Assembly: GCF_038593265.1 (NCBI RefSeq)
Contig: NZ_CP151979.1
Location: 1,998,001 to 2,062,000 of the forward strand
Reading direction: 5' to 3'
From: Ureibacillus sp. FSL W7-1570
GTDB lineage: Bacteria; Bacillota; Bacilli; Bacillales_A; Planococcaceae
Length of the DNA: 64,000 bases
Both the position numbers and the translations under genes were made by a program. This document shows, piece after piece, positions 1 through 8,955 of this stretch. Under the pieces are notes generated by a model. The model had not been told where the DNA came from, did no database searches, and saw nothing but the letters and a program-made list of their open reading frames with translations. The stretch's first letter is position 1. Each line of letters opens with the position of its first letter.

Positions 1-239
1 CCCAACTCTTTTAAATAGGCCAAGTCCGTTTCACTAAAGCGGAAATTTTTTAAGTAGTCGATAATCCGTTCAAGTCCCGCAAAGATGGCAAACCCGTTCC
101 CGAAAGGAAGTTTTCTGAAGAAAATTTCAAAAACGGCTTTGCGATTATGAATACCGTCAGCCCAATAACATTCCACCATATTGATTTGATATAAATCCGT
201 GTGCAAAGTTAATGAATCGTCTTGATACATTTCTTTCAT
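1..239 (-). CDS. pncB: Nicotinate phosphoribosyltransferase, N-terminal part (runs off the window)
   Basis: This is the first 79 codons of a gene that continues beyond base 1. It reads in from an ATG at 239, preceded by an AAGGGATC-type ribosome site. The translation carries family hallmarks: TDLYQINM near residue 14, then FFRKLPFGNGFA and FAGLERIIDYL. These belong to nicotinate phosphoribosyltransferase, which condenses nicotinate with PRPP in NAD salvage in the cytoplasm. The phosphoribosyl-binding and catalytic C-terminal parts lie outside the window, so completeness cannot be judged. It is transcribed away from the ABC remnant and putB. The family call is confident because the N-terminal block is highly conserved. 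Confidence 0.9.
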   Translation of the reverse strand, partial: MKEMYQDDSLTLHTDLYQINMVECYWADGIHNRKAVFEIFFRKLPFGNGFAIFAGLERIIDYLKNFRFSETDLAYLKEL

Positions 240-453
240 TCAAGATCCCTTCTTCCATTATTCGTTAATTTTAGTATACACTATTCCAATTTTCTATTCG
301 AAGTTTTCGGCAAAATTATCATACAAATCTCACATTCAAAAAACAAACAAATGAATGGCACACCGTTTTCTTTTCTTCACTTTTGATAAAAATTTATTAT
401 TTTCACTTTTTTCTGGCTTAAGACTCAATTATACTTATTTAGGATAGGAGATT

Positions 454-706
454 GTGATGACAAACGCAATAATTCATTCTGAAATATGTTTGTCAGAAAA
501 AATGGTTCGCTTATATCAGAAGAAGGTGCCGGTCATTTTCTACGTCGGCAAAATCGCCACAATTGCCGGTCCTTCAGATGCAGGAAAAACGTCCATTATT
601 ATATGGATTAATTTCCACTTCTTCGGGAAATATAATAACGGTAGGGAATATTGTATCGACATTATTTGATGAGCAATTGCAATTTTCACAAAAAAACAAT
701 AATTAG
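454..706 (+). pseudogene. Decayed ABC-transporter ATPase fragment
   Basis: This short reading frame has a good ribosome site (GGATAGGAG) before GTG/ATG at 454/457. It encodes a Walker-A-like P-loop, AGPSDAGKTSI, fitting GxxxxGKT. Soon after the P-loop (about 608) the +1-shifted frame continues with LISTSSGNIITVGNIV, which looks like the usual ABC-ATPase stretch after Walker A, and stops at 704-706. A single frameshift between the two frames would explain this. There is no room for the signature motif or Walker B, so the gene is truncated as well. The transporter type cannot be named. It may be a chance resemblance, but a P-loop followed in register by the expected next segment argues for a remnant. 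Confidence 0.4.
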
Positions 707-740
707 CGAATTATGTATTCTAAAGCTTCAAAATCTTCTA

Positions 741-749
741 TGCTATAAT
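741..749 (+). promoter_or_regulatory. Probable extended -10 promoter of putB
   Basis: TGCTATAAT matches the extended -10 consensus TGnTATAAT exactly. It lies 38 bases before the putB start. No good -35 hexamer sits 17 bases upstream, as is common for extended -10 promoters. Confidence 0.5.
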
Positions 750-787
750 ATTTTTGTATATCTTATCAGGAAAAGAGGAGATCGTTT

Positions 788-1765
788 ATGCCAGTATTAC
801 GTGACTTTTTCATCGCACTATCAGAAAATCAACTTTTGAATAAGGCAGCACAAAAATATGGTTTAAAACTCGGAGCTCAAAGTGTTGTTGCTGGTACAAA
901 TATCCCTGAAGTTATCGAAAGTATCAAAGAACTGAACAAACACGGTATTTCATGTACAGTGGATGTCCTCGGTGAATTTGTAAACGATCGGTCAGAAGCA
1001 ATCAAAGCGAAAGATTACATTATCGAAACAATTGAAGCGCTTCATGAAAGCGGTGTCGATGCCCATATTTCAATCAAACCTTCCCAATTAGGTTTAAAAA
1101 TTGACTTTGACTTCTGTTACGATAATGTGATGGAAATTGTAGGAACTGCCCATAAATATAATATGCACGTAAACTTTGACCAGGAAACTTACGATTTGTT
1201 GCAGCCTACATTTGAATTGATGGAAAAAGTGTCCGAAACTTACGATAATGTCGGTACGGTTATCCAAGCTTATTTCTTCAATGCGAAAGAAAATGCGGAA
1301 AAATATAAAGATTACCGCCTTCGCATCGTAAAAGGCGCTTATAAAGAATCGCCAAGCGTTGCTTATCAAGATAAAAGCGATATTGATTTGAACTTTATTG
1401 AAATCATTGAATACTCCTTATTGAATTGCAAATTTACGTCCATCGCGACACACGATCATAATGTAATCAATCACGTCAAACAATTCGTGAAAGATCACAA
1501 TATTCCTAATGACCGGTTTGAATTCCAAATGCTTTATGGTTTCCGCAAAGATATGCAATTGGAATTGGCTAAAGAAGGCTATAATTTCTGTACTTATGTT
1601 CCCTTCGGCAGTGACTGGTACGGATACTTCATGCGCCGACTTGCTGAACGTCCTCAAAACATAAACCTTGTCACAAAACAAGTGTTTAATAAAAAGACGA
1701 ATACAGTCATCGGCTTAATGGCTGCCGCCTTTGCATTGGGATACCTTACGAAAAAAAATAAATAA
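788..1765 (+). CDS. putB: Proline dehydrogenase (monofunctional, PutB/FadM type)
   Basis: The enzyme oxidises L-proline to pyrroline-5-carboxylate with FAD and passes electrons to the membrane quinone pool. The 325-residue length suits the monofunctional Gram-positive enzyme. A TIM-barrel proline dehydrogenase domain spans about residues 30-290. It ends in the conserved substrate-binding block YFMRRLAE, with Tyr280, Arg283 and Arg284. The last 20 residues are hydrophobic (IGLMAAAFALGYL) and could contact the membrane. The ATG at 788 follows AAGAGGAG at good spacing. No pyrroline-5-carboxylate dehydrogenase gene is adjacent, so the second step must be encoded elsewhere. A bidirectional terminator separates it from the convergent desR. 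Confidence 0.93.
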   Translation: MPVLRDFFIALSENQLLNKAAQKYGLKLGAQSVVAGTNIPEVIESIKELNKHGISCTVDVLGEFVNDRSEAIKAKDYIIETIEALHESGVDAHISIKPSQLGLKIDFDFCYDNVMEIVGTAHKYNMHVNFDQETYDLLQPTFELMEKVSETYDNVGTVIQAYFFNAKENAEKYKDYRLRIVKGAYKESPSVAYQDKSDIDLNFIEIIEYSLLNCKFTSIATHDHNVINHVKQFVKDHNIPNDRFEFQMLYGFRKDMQLELAKEGYNFCTYVPFGSDWYGYFMRRLAERPQNINLVTKQVFNKKTNTVIGLMAAAFALGYLTKKNK

Positions 1766-1775
1766 TGAAAATAAA

Positions 1776-1811
1776 AGGACATAACATCGGCTTAAACGCT
1801 TGTTATGTCCT
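1776..1811. terminator. Bidirectional terminator between putB and desR
   Basis: A perfect 11-bp stem (AGGACATAACA with TGTTATGTCCT) is followed by a T run on the plus strand. An A-rich tract precedes it, giving a T tract on the minus strand. It serves both convergent genes. Confidence 0.85.
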
Positions 1812-1818
1812 CTCTTTT

Positions 1819-2427
1819 TTATTTATTCCACCCTTTTTCTTTAAAGCGGGAAATGGCTTCGATACGATTGCCGACGCCCAGCTTATCCAAAATGGTGGAG
1901 ATGTAATTTCTTACGGTACCTGTGGATAAATATAACTCCGCAGCGATCTCCTTTGTGGTTTTTCCTTCCGCCACAAGCTCCAACACTTGACTTTCCCGTT
2001 CGGTCAATGGATTTTCGCTTTCTTCATCATAGACGATATCCACCAATTCCGGTGCATAGATCCGTCTTCCTTCCATAATCACCCGTATAGCGTTCACGAG
2101 CTCTTCAATCGGGCTGTCCTTCAACAAATAACCTCTCACTCCGGCTTTTCTTGCCCGGTCAAAATAACCGGGTCTTGCAAAGGTCGTTAAAATGATAATT
2201 TTGCAATCGGTTTTCCCATTCAACTCTTCCGCAGCATCAAGCCCTGTTTTCACCGGCATTTCAATATCCATAATGCAAATATCCGGTTTCAATTCGTCGA
2301 CAAGCCGCACCGCTTCTTCCCCGTTTTTGGCAAGTCCCACTACTTCCATATCGTCTTCCATGTTTAGCAGTGAACTCAATGCGCCAAGCAACATCCCTTG
2401 ATCTTCCGCAATCACAATTCTTATCAT
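1819..2427 (-). CDS. desR: DesR-like response regulator of membrane fluidity
   Basis: This 202-residue NarL/FixJ-type regulator has a receiver domain at about 1-120, with the phosphoacceptor Asp54 in IMDIEMP. A LuxR-type helix-turn-helix follows at about 138-195, with LTERESQVLELVAEGKT. DesK is encoded directly upstream with a 4-base start/stop overlap, and the desaturase gene lies before that, as in B. subtilis. In that family the phosphorylated regulator switches on des after a temperature drop. The assignment rests on sequence character plus the cassette. A paralogous regulator such as YvfU would look similar, but the des neighbour makes DesR far more likely. Confidence 0.9.
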   Translation of the reverse strand: MIRIVIAEDQGMLLGALSSLLNMEDDMEVVGLAKNGEEAVRLVDELKPDICIMDIEMPVKTGLDAAEELNGKTDCKIIILTTFARPGYFDRARKAGVRGYLLKDSPIEELVNAIRVIMEGRRIYAPELVDIVYDEESENPLTERESQVLELVAEGKTTKEIAAELYLSTGTVRNYISTILDKLGVGNRIEAISRFKEKGWNK

Positions 2428-3593
2428 ATTGCACTTCCTTCCTGGTGGGTAATGGTGAGGGGTATCGTAATCTTCAATTTCACTCCAGGATTATTTTCAA
2501 TCGTCACTGTTCCATTGATAAATTCCAATCGTTCACGCATCCCTTTTAATCCATTCCCTTCAAACCCGGCGTTTTCATTTAATCCTTTTCCATCATCTTG
2601 GATCAACAGCATCACTTCATTTTTATCCTGTTGAATTTCAACGGTGCAGTTCTTTGCACCGCTATGCTTCACAATGTTGGTCACCGCTTCTTTTAAACAC
2701 ATACTTAGTACATTTTCCACTAAAACGGGGATTTTTAATTTATGAATATCCCCGATCAACTGATAGTGAATCCCGGCAGCTTGCAACATTTCCTCCACCC
2801 GCTTGCATTCCTCGCTCAACTTGACAGCTTTCATATTCGAAACGAGTTCCCGCACTTCTTTTAATGCGATTCTTGCCGTGTGCCGGATTTCTTGAATTTC
2901 TTTGATCGCCGCTTTCGGATTTTTTTCCACAAGCCGGCTCGCCAAATCGCTCTTTAAACCGATCATGGAGAGCTTTTGTCCCAGCGTATCATGCAAATCC
3001 CTGGCAATACGCTGCCGTTCTTCGTGGATAATCAGTTCCGCAATCCGCTCTTTTGCACTTTCCAATTCACCTTCCAGATTTTCCTGCTTGTTCCTGCTAT
3101 AGATGGCGATCGGCAAAATGACAACACCCACTACGGTGATGATGATAAATGTCGTCTGGTGGAGGAATGATTCCAATTCAATGAAATAACCGGCGACGAT
3201 GGAAAGAATCGTAAATCCAATATGCAAGCCGTACATGATATAAAAACCGACCGTGCTTTTGATATTACCAATGAAGAAAGAGGTGAAGATGGATAAATAC
3301 ACATACCCGTAAAATAACGTCATCAAAATATTCAGCGCCATTCCGAAACTGACCCACATATAGACAACCCCGTTTTTGGAATGGACAGAAAAATAGTAAG
3401 ATAAAAAATAAAGCAAAATCAAAACAACCCCGAAAAATATTTGCACTTGGGATAATGTCCGTACAACAAGGAAGTAAAAAGGGAGAATACAAAAGATGAT
3501 CCATATATAAATGCTAATCCACTTGCTTCTCGGTAAAATCATGTACCAGCGCTTCATCGTTTTCCTCGCAACCTTTTTCTTTTCATTATACAT
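2424..3593 (-). CDS. desK: DesK-like thermosensor histidine kinase
   Basis: This is a 389-residue membrane kinase of the HisKA_3 family. The N-terminal third holds several hydrophobic segments (about residues 25-165), matching the multi-helix thermosensor of DesK. A coiled linker follows at about 168-190. The dimerisation/phosphoacceptor motif is RQRIARDLHDTLGQKL with His201. The C-terminal ATPase carries the N box (EAVTNIVKHSG) and G box (DDGKGLNENAG). DesK senses membrane thickness and fluidity, and phosphorylates or dephosphorylates DesR. It sits between des and desR and overlaps desR by 4 bases. A hairpin in the des-desK gap suggests its expression is partly separate from des. Confidence 0.9.
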   Translation of the reverse strand: MYNEKKKVARKTMKRWYMILPRSKWISIYIWIIFCILPFYFLVVRTLSQVQIFFGVVLILLYFLSYYFSVHSKNGVVYMWVSFGMALNILMTLFYGYVYLSIFTSFFIGNIKSTVGFYIMYGLHIGFTILSIVAGYFIELESFLHQTTFIIITVVGVVILPIAIYSRNKQENLEGELESAKERIAELIIHEERQRIARDLHDTLGQKLSMIGLKSDLASRLVEKNPKAAIKEIQEIRHTARIALKEVRELVSNMKAVKLSEECKRVEEMLQAAGIHYQLIGDIHKLKIPVLVENVLSMCLKEAVTNIVKHSGAKNCTVEIQQDKNEVMLLIQDDGKGLNENAGFEGNGLKGMRERLEFINGTVTIENNPGVKLKITIPLTITHQEGSAI

Positions 3594-3607
3594 TGTGAAA
3601 ACACGAA

Positions 3608-3638
3608 AGTCCCAAAAGCAGGCTATACTTTTGGGACT
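3608..3638 (-). terminator. Hairpin between des and desK
   Basis: A perfect 11-bp stem (AGTCCCAAAAG/CTTTTGGGACT) lies between the des stop and the desK start. The T tract on the minus strand is short (GTGTTTTC), so it may only partly terminate des transcripts and reduce read-through into desKR. Confidence 0.6.
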
Positions 3639-3644
3639 CTTCCT

Positions 3645-4676
3645 TTAGACTTCAACCGACTTTACTTTTCCGGAATATAATTTTTCCACTTCTTTAAAAG
3701 TGACAAACCTTTTCTTCTCCGGATCGTACAATTTATAACGAATCGATTCGATACTTGTTTTAATCGTTATCGTTGTCGCCTTTTGAAGAGGAGGCACGGA
3801 ATTATGGGCCGCTTCCAAATAATAATTTGGTACCCTCGGCGCCAAATGGTGCACATGATGGTAACCGATATTCCCTGTAATCCATTGCAGCACTTTCGGC
3901 AATTTATAAAAAGAACTTCCCTCCACGGCCGCCTTTACATAATCCCACTCCGGATCGTATTCGAAATATGAATCTTCATACGTATGTTGGATATAAAACA
4001 GCCAAATGCCAAGGGATCCCGCAATAAACATCGTCACTCCATGAACTAGAAGTACCGCTTTCCAGCCAAAGGCCAAAATCAGGGCTGTGATTAATAGCGC
4101 CACCATAATATTGGTGAAATACGTGTTCATGCGCTCTTTCTTCTTCGCATCTTTCCGGTTGAAACGATTTAAAACCAGCACTAAATACAATGGCCCCAAC
4201 CCGAACATCACAAAAGGATTACGGTATAAACGGTAGAAAAATCTTTTGGTTTTTGAAAGGGCCAAATATTCATCCGTCGTCAACATATCAATATCACCGA
4301 TGCCGCGTTTATCCAAATTGCCGCTTGTGGCATGGTGAATCAAATGCTCCCTTCTCCATTTCGCATAAGGGAAGGAAGTGAGGATTCCAGTAATGTTTCC
4401 TACAAAATCATTGGCCTTTTTGCTCTTGAAAAAGGATCCATGGGTGCAATCATGAAAAATAATGAATGTGCGCACGACAAATCCGGAAGCAAGCACGCCA
4501 CAAAGGACGCCTATCCACGGATTGGTACTCGCAAAATAATATCCGATTCCCCAAATGATGAGGAGGGGAATGAGGGTATCCATCATTTGAAGGATACTTT
4601 TTTTCCTTTCCGATTTGGCAAAGGGTGCAACATCTTTACGTAATTTTTTCGTCTTTTCAGCATTAGTCATCGACAT
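3645..4676 (-). CDS. des: Acyl-lipid delta-5-type fatty acid desaturase
   Basis: This integral membrane di-iron desaturase introduces a cis double bond into phospholipid acyl chains and restores fluidity in the cold. All three histidine boxes are present: HDCTH at 75-79, HLIHH at 111-115 and HHVHH at 273-277. Hydrophobic pairs flank them at about 33-75 and 185-230. The length of 343 residues is normal for Des. The ATG at 4676 follows AGGTGAACCT. The desKR genes follow on the same strand, so the product is almost certainly controlled by the thermosensor pair. Regiospecificity is inferred from the B. subtilis orthologue and cannot be read from sequence. Confidence 0.93.
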   Translation of the reverse strand: MSMTNAEKTKKLRKDVAPFAKSERKKSILQMMDTLIPLLIIWGIGYYFASTNPWIGVLCGVLASGFVVRTFIIFHDCTHGSFFKSKKANDFVGNITGILTSFPYAKWRREHLIHHATSGNLDKRGIGDIDMLTTDEYLALSKTKRFFYRLYRNPFVMFGLGPLYLVLVLNRFNRKDAKKKERMNTYFTNIMVALLITALILAFGWKAVLLVHGVTMFIAGSLGIWLFYIQHTYEDSYFEYDPEWDYVKAAVEGSSFYKLPKVLQWITGNIGYHHVHHLAPRVPNYYLEAAHNSVPPLQKATTITIKTSIESIRYKLYDPEKKRFVTFKEVEKLYSGKVKSVEV

Positions 4677-4699
4677 AGGTTCACCTATTCCTATAAATT

Positions 4700-4728
4700 A
4701 GTATTCTCATCGTACAATGGATTGTCAC
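4700..4728 (-). promoter_or_regulatory. Candidate des promoter with internal inverted repeat
   Basis: On the minus strand GTGACA and AATACT are spaced by 17 bases, 24 bases upstream of the des start. The spacer holds the perfect inverted repeat ACAATGGATTGT (4714-4725), a possible regulator site. Binding by DesR is inference. Confidence 0.4.
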
Positions 4729-4781
4729 GGACCAATAGAATCAAATATCACCTTTTCCACATTACAAATGTCATATAAAAA

Positions 4782-4814
4782 GGATCCATCCCTGTTATTC
4801 TTTGAGATGGATCC
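4782..4814 (-). terminator. Terminator of the GNAT gene
   Basis: The stem GGATCCATC/GATGGATCC is followed on the minus strand by TTTTTATATG, just downstream of the acetyltransferase stop codon. Confidence 0.8.
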
Positions 4815-4823
4815 CTTTTTCAT

Positions 4824-5312
4824 TCAATAAAAATGCAATTGATAATATTCAATGTCCAACCATTTCCCGAATTTGTAGCCGATATTTTTTAATCGGCCGG
4901 CCAGGTGAAAACCGAACTGTTCGTGCAGCTTGATACTTGCGATATTTTCCGAATCGATGACAGCCACCAGTGTTCTCACATTCCGTTTCTTTGCTTCTTC
5001 AATGATTGTTTGCAAAAGCTTTTTTCCGATTCCTTTTCCTTGGTGTTTGGATGAAACATAAACGGAATGTTCCATGGAATATTTATAGCCTTCATTGGGA
5101 TAAAATCGTTTGAATGTGGCAAAACCCGCCACTTCCCCATCCTCTTCATAGACAAACATCGGATTATGTTCCTTTTCATTTTCTATAAACCATTGCTTTC
5201 TTTCTTCCAACGTCTCCGGATGTGTGCGATAAAGGGATGTCGTATTCAAAATGGCTTCGTTGTAGATGGCTGATACACTTTCAAGATCTTCCGCCGTCAT
5301 TGGCCGAATCAT
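4824..5312 (-). CDS. GNAT family N-acetyltransferase (phosphinothricin acetyltransferase-like)
   Basis: This 162-residue single-domain GNAT protein transfers acetyl from acetyl-CoA to an amino group. The acetyl-CoA pyrophosphate-binding loop HQGKGIGKKLL is at residues 90-100, after the beta-4 strand EHSVYVSS. The opening MIRPMTAEDLESVSAIYNEA and the NTTSLYRTHPET stretch resemble the Pat/YwnH group, which acetylates phosphinothricin or methionine sulfoximine. The exact substrate is not decidable. The frame is open further upstream, but ATG 5312 is chosen because it is preceded by AAGGAGGGAG and starts the conserved domain. It stands alone between the des and metH units with its own terminator. 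Confidence 0.85.
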   Translation of the reverse strand: MIRPMTAEDLESVSAIYNEAILNTTSLYRTHPETLEERKQWFIENEKEHNPMFVYEEDGEVAGFATFKRFYPNEGYKYSMEHSVYVSSKHQGKGIGKKLLQTIIEEAKKRNVRTLVAVIDSENIASIKLHEQFGFHLAGRLKNIGYKFGKWLDIEYYQLHFY

Positions 5313-5495
5313 CCAATCTCCCTCCTTGATACGGTTCAGAAATATTTTGTTGATAAAAAGCAACCTGATGATATGGACACAAAAATCGGGGCGATTGTCA
5401 CAATTTCTGTTGATACGGACACAAAACCTGTCATTAAAAACGGGAGATGTCGTTATGTTCACAAAATCAGGCGATAGCTTAATCTTAATAAAAAA

Positions 5496-5516
5496 CATCC
5501 CCTTTCCCAGGGGATG
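5496..5516 (-). terminator. Terminator of the yitJ-metH operon
   Basis: CATCCCC/GGGGATG with a 7-base loop is followed by a T run (TTTTTTATT) on the minus strand, directly after the metH stop. Confidence 0.8.
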
Positions 5517-5523
5517 CTCATTG

Positions 5524-8500
5524 TCATACGTTGAAATATCTCGCGCTTGGGTGGGCAAAGACGATGGCCGAAACGCTTGCTTCCGGCTCCATCATGTAAC
5601 CTTCCGTCAAATGTACGCCAATTTGCTCCGGTTTCAACAATTTAAACAGCTTCTCCTGATCCTCCAAATTCGGACAAGCCGGGTAACCAAAGGAGAATCG
5701 CTGACCTTGATACTTGGCGGCAAAACGTTCCTTCATCGTAAAGTCTGTCGGATCCGGGAATCCCCAATCGTCTCGGATTTCCTGGTGCAATCGTTCTGCA
5801 AATCCTTCCGCAAGCTCCAATGCTGTGGAAAGGAGCGCATGGCTTTCCAAGAATTTTCCTTCTTCTTTTAATCGTTCCGCCTTTTCTTTTGCACCATGGC
5901 CGGCAGTAACCACCATGAGCGCCACATAATCCATTTCTCCGCTATCAACAGATTTCAAGTAATCGGCAAGACATAAATATGGTTCTACTTGTTGCCGTGG
6001 GAAATGAAATCGCTCAATTTCAGTTTTCATATCATCCGGGCTGTAAATGATCACATCGTCCCCATCACTTTGGGCAGGGAAGAATTGATACATGCCTGAA
6101 GGCTTCAAGACTCCGGAATTTAAAATGTCCATCACCAAATTGTATAATTCCACCGCCCGCGCGTCTTTCTCTGCCAGCAATTTCTCCACATTGCCTTTCA
6201 AGCCCAAATGATGGCCGAGCAATGTGCGCATATTGACATATGGCAGCAAATGTTGAACCGAATAATTTTTCTTAATATGCACTTTCAAATCTTTTGGTAC
6301 GAACACCGGCGCATCTTCCACCGTTCTGGCTTGCTTTTTCGGCGCTTCTTTTTTCGGCCGGTTTGCCCGTTTCGCATCCGCTTCTAACCGTTTTTCACGG
6401 GATTCCCGAATTTCTTGCAGGAAGGCTTCCCGTTCGTTTGAATCCATCAAACGGTTGGCATGTTCCAACCCTTGCATCGCGTCTTTTGCGTAAATCACCG
6501 GTCCATCGTATTCCGCGGCGATTTTCGTTTCCGTAAAGCGTTTCGTCAAAGCGGCTCCCCCAACAAGAATCGGTACATCAATGCCGGCCGCTTTAAAGTC
6601 TTGTGCCGTCAACACCATTTGCTGTGCCGACTTCACTAGTAGTCCAGATAAGCCGACGATATCCGGTTTTTCTTTGCGGATGGCTTCAATCAATTCCGCA
6701 GGGGTTACTTTGATCCCTAAATCAATGACTTGATAACCATTGTTGCTCAAAATTATATCCACTAAGTTTTTCCCGATATCGTGAACGTCGCCTTTTACCG
6801 TAGCCAAAATGACTTTCCCTTTTCCGGCGCTGTCCTCCACTTTCTCCATATACTGTTCCAGGTGTGCAACGGCTGCCTTCATGACGCCGGCACTTTGCAA
6901 TACTTCCGCCACGATTAATTGGTTATCGTTGAATAAGCGGCCGACTTCCGCCATGCCGTCCATAAGCGGCCCGTTTATAATATCGAGTGGCGTATCAAAG
7001 ATTTTTCTTGCTTCCTCCAAATCTTCAATTAATCCTTCTTTTGTTCCTTCGACGATGTAATATTTCAAACGTTCCTCCACCGTCGCAGGAAGCTCGACCT
7101 TTTTCTCCTCTTTCTTTTTATCCCGGTAAAAGGCCGTAAATTTCGCCAAGGTTTCATCGTTCGTATTGAAAATCAAATCATTGGCAAGTTGAATTTCTTC
7201 TTCCGGCAACGAAGCGTAACGCTCCAATTTTTCCGTATTGACGATGGCATAATCCAGCCCCGCTTGCGTGCAGTGATATAAAAATACCGCATTCAACACT
7301 TCCCGTCCCACAGGTGGAAGACCAAAGGAAACGTTGCTGATGCCAAGCACCGTCAAAGCTCTCGGGAATTTCCGCTTAATTAAACGGATTCCTTCAATCG
7401 TTTCCTCCGCGGCGCCAATGTATTGTTCATCCCCCGTACCTACTGGGAACACCAATGGGTCAAAAATGATATCTTCCGGTGCCAAGCCCCATTTTTCCGT
7501 CAAGATTTTGTACGAGCGTTCCGCAATGGCCAATTTTCTTTCGCGCGTAACGGCCATTCCTTCTTCGTCGATTGTTCCAACCACAACGGAAGCCCCGTAT
7601 TTTTTTACAATCGGGAGCACTTTGTCGAAACGCTCTTCACCATCCTCCAGATTAATAGAATTGATGATGGCCTTTCCTTGGGAATATTTCAACGCCTCCT
7701 CGATGACGCGCTCATCCGTTGAGTCAATCACCAAAGGCACTTTCACTTTCTTCACAACTTCTTGCATAAACTTGCGCATATCCTCAAGCTCATCCCGGTC
7801 AGGATTTGCCAAACAAATATCGATGACATGCGCCCCGTTTTTCACTTGGGCACGGGCGATTTCCGCCGCTTCCTCGTATTTTCCTTCAATGATTAATTGC
7901 TTAAATTTGCGGGAACCGATGACGTTCGTTCTTTCACCAATAAACAACGGACGCATGGAATCATCATAAACAAGCGGTTCAATGCCGGATACTGCATGTC
8001 CGTGGGATTTTTCCTTCTTCGGACGCGGTTTGTAATCTTTGATCGCTTCACGAATGGCTTTAATGTGGGCAGGAGTCGTTCCGCAGCATCCTCCGACAAT
8101 GTTTAGCCAGCCTTTTTCAGCAAATCCTTTCAATTTGGTCGATAACGATTCCGGTGTTTCGTGATAGTGCCCTTCTTCATCCGGCAATCCGGCGTTCGGA
8201 TAACAGCTGATATAACTTGTGGACAATTCGGATAAGGAGCGGATATGGTCCGTCATAAACTCCGGTCCTGTCGCACAGTTCAGACCAATGGAAATTGGAT
8301 GTATATGCTCAATGGAAATATAGAAAGCTTCAATGGACTGACCGGCCAATGTTGTTCCCATCGGTTCAATTGTTGCGGAAACCATGACCGGAAGCTCTTT
8401 TCCCGTTTCTTCAAAAGCCCGCTTGATGCCAAGGGTTGCCGCTTTTACATTCAGCATATCCTGGCTTGTTTCAAGCAAAAGCAGGTCCGCTCCGCCGTCA

Positions 8501-8955
8501 ATTAAGGCTTTGGCTTGAATATAAAAGTTTTCCGCTAGTTCATCGAATGTCACGCCGCCTGTGACAGACAATGTTTTCGTTGTCGGACCCATGGATCCTG
8601 CCACAAATCGAGGCCAATCACTGGTTGAATATTTTTCCGCTTCCGCCTTTGCAAGTTCCACTGCCCTTTTATTGATTTCATAAGCTTTGTGCCCTAAGCC
8701 GTATTCGTTCAAAACAAGGGGCGTTCCCCCAAAAGTATCGGTCGAAATGATGTCCGCCCCCGCCTCCAAGTAGGCACGGTGGATTTTTGAAATCACATCC
8801 GGTCTTGTCAAGACAAGATGTTCATTGCATCCTTCATATTGTTCGCCACCGAAATCTTCCGCTGACAAATTTTCCTGCTGGAGCATTGTACCCATTGCCC
8901 CGTCAATGATCAAAATTCGTTTCTGCAACTGTTCTTCGATTGGATGGTTAACCAT
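5524..8955 (-). CDS. metH: Cobalamin-dependent methionine synthase
   Basis: MetH transfers a methyl group from 5-methyltetrahydrofolate through cob(I)alamin to homocysteine. The 1143-residue protein has the full four-module layout. The homocysteine domain (about 1-305) carries zinc ligands Cys227, Cys290 and Cys291. The pterin-binding barrel lies at about 335-600. The cap and B12-binding modules (about 625-840) carry DVHDIGKN with the axial His725, then SGLLV and GGAALT. The C-terminal reactivation domain (about 900-1143) has the FGYPACPNL S-adenosylmethionine-binding motif. It is slightly shorter than E. coli MetH. Its start overlaps the yitJ stop by 8 bases, so the pair is translationally coupled under the upstream S-box. 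Confidence 0.97.
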   Translation of the reverse strand: MVNHPIEEQLQKRILIIDGAMGTMLQQENLSAEDFGGEQYEGCNEHLVLTRPDVISKIHRAYLEAGADIISTDTFGGTPLVLNEYGLGHKAYEINKRAVELAKAEAEKYSTSDWPRFVAGSMGPTTKTLSVTGGVTFDELAENFYIQAKALIDGGADLLLLETSQDMLNVKAATLGIKRAFEETGKELPVMVSATIEPMGTTLAGQSIEAFYISIEHIHPISIGLNCATGPEFMTDHIRSLSELSTSYISCYPNAGLPDEEGHYHETPESLSTKLKGFAEKGWLNIVGGCCGTTPAHIKAIREAIKDYKPRPKKEKSHGHAVSGIEPLVYDDSMRPLFIGERTNVIGSRKFKQLIIEGKYEEAAEIARAQVKNGAHVIDICLANPDRDELEDMRKFMQEVVKKVKVPLVIDSTDERVIEEALKYSQGKAIINSINLEDGEERFDKVLPIVKKYGASVVVGTIDEEGMAVTRERKLAIAERSYKILTEKWGLAPEDIIFDPLVFPVGTGDEQYIGAAEETIEGIRLIKRKFPRALTVLGISNVSFGLPPVGREVLNAVFLYHCTQAGLDYAIVNTEKLERYASLPEEEIQLANDLIFNTNDETLAKFTAFYRDKKKEEKKVELPATVEERLKYYIVEGTKEGLIEDLEEARKIFDTPLDIINGPLMDGMAEVGRLFNDNQLIVAEVLQSAGVMKAAVAHLEQYMEKVEDSAGKGKVILATVKGDVHDIGKNLVDIILSNNGYQVIDLGIKVTPAELIEAIRKEKPDIVGLSGLLVKSAQQMVLTAQDFKAAGIDVPILVGGAALTKRFTETKIAAEYDGPVIYAKDAMQGLEHANRLMDSNEREAFLQEIRESREKRLEADAKRANRPKKEAPKKQARTVEDAPVFVPKDLKVHIKKNYSVQHLLPYVNMRTLLGHHLGLKGNVEKLLAEKDARAVELYNLVMDILNSGVLKPSGMYQFFPAQSDGDDVIIYSPDDMKTEIERFHFPRQQVEPYLCLADYLKSVDSGEMDYVALMVVTAGHGAKEKAERLKEEGKFLESHALLSTALELAEGFAERLHQEIRDDWGFPDPTDFTMKERFAAKYQGQRFSFGYPACPNLEDQEKLFKLLKPEQIGVHLTEGYMMEPEASVSAIVFAHPSARYFNV

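Noticed and set aside
5313-5558. Upstream extension of the GNAT frame by 82 codons
   Set aside because: The extension overlaps the metH terminator and the end of metH, has no ribosome site, and lies before a well-placed ATG that starts the domain.
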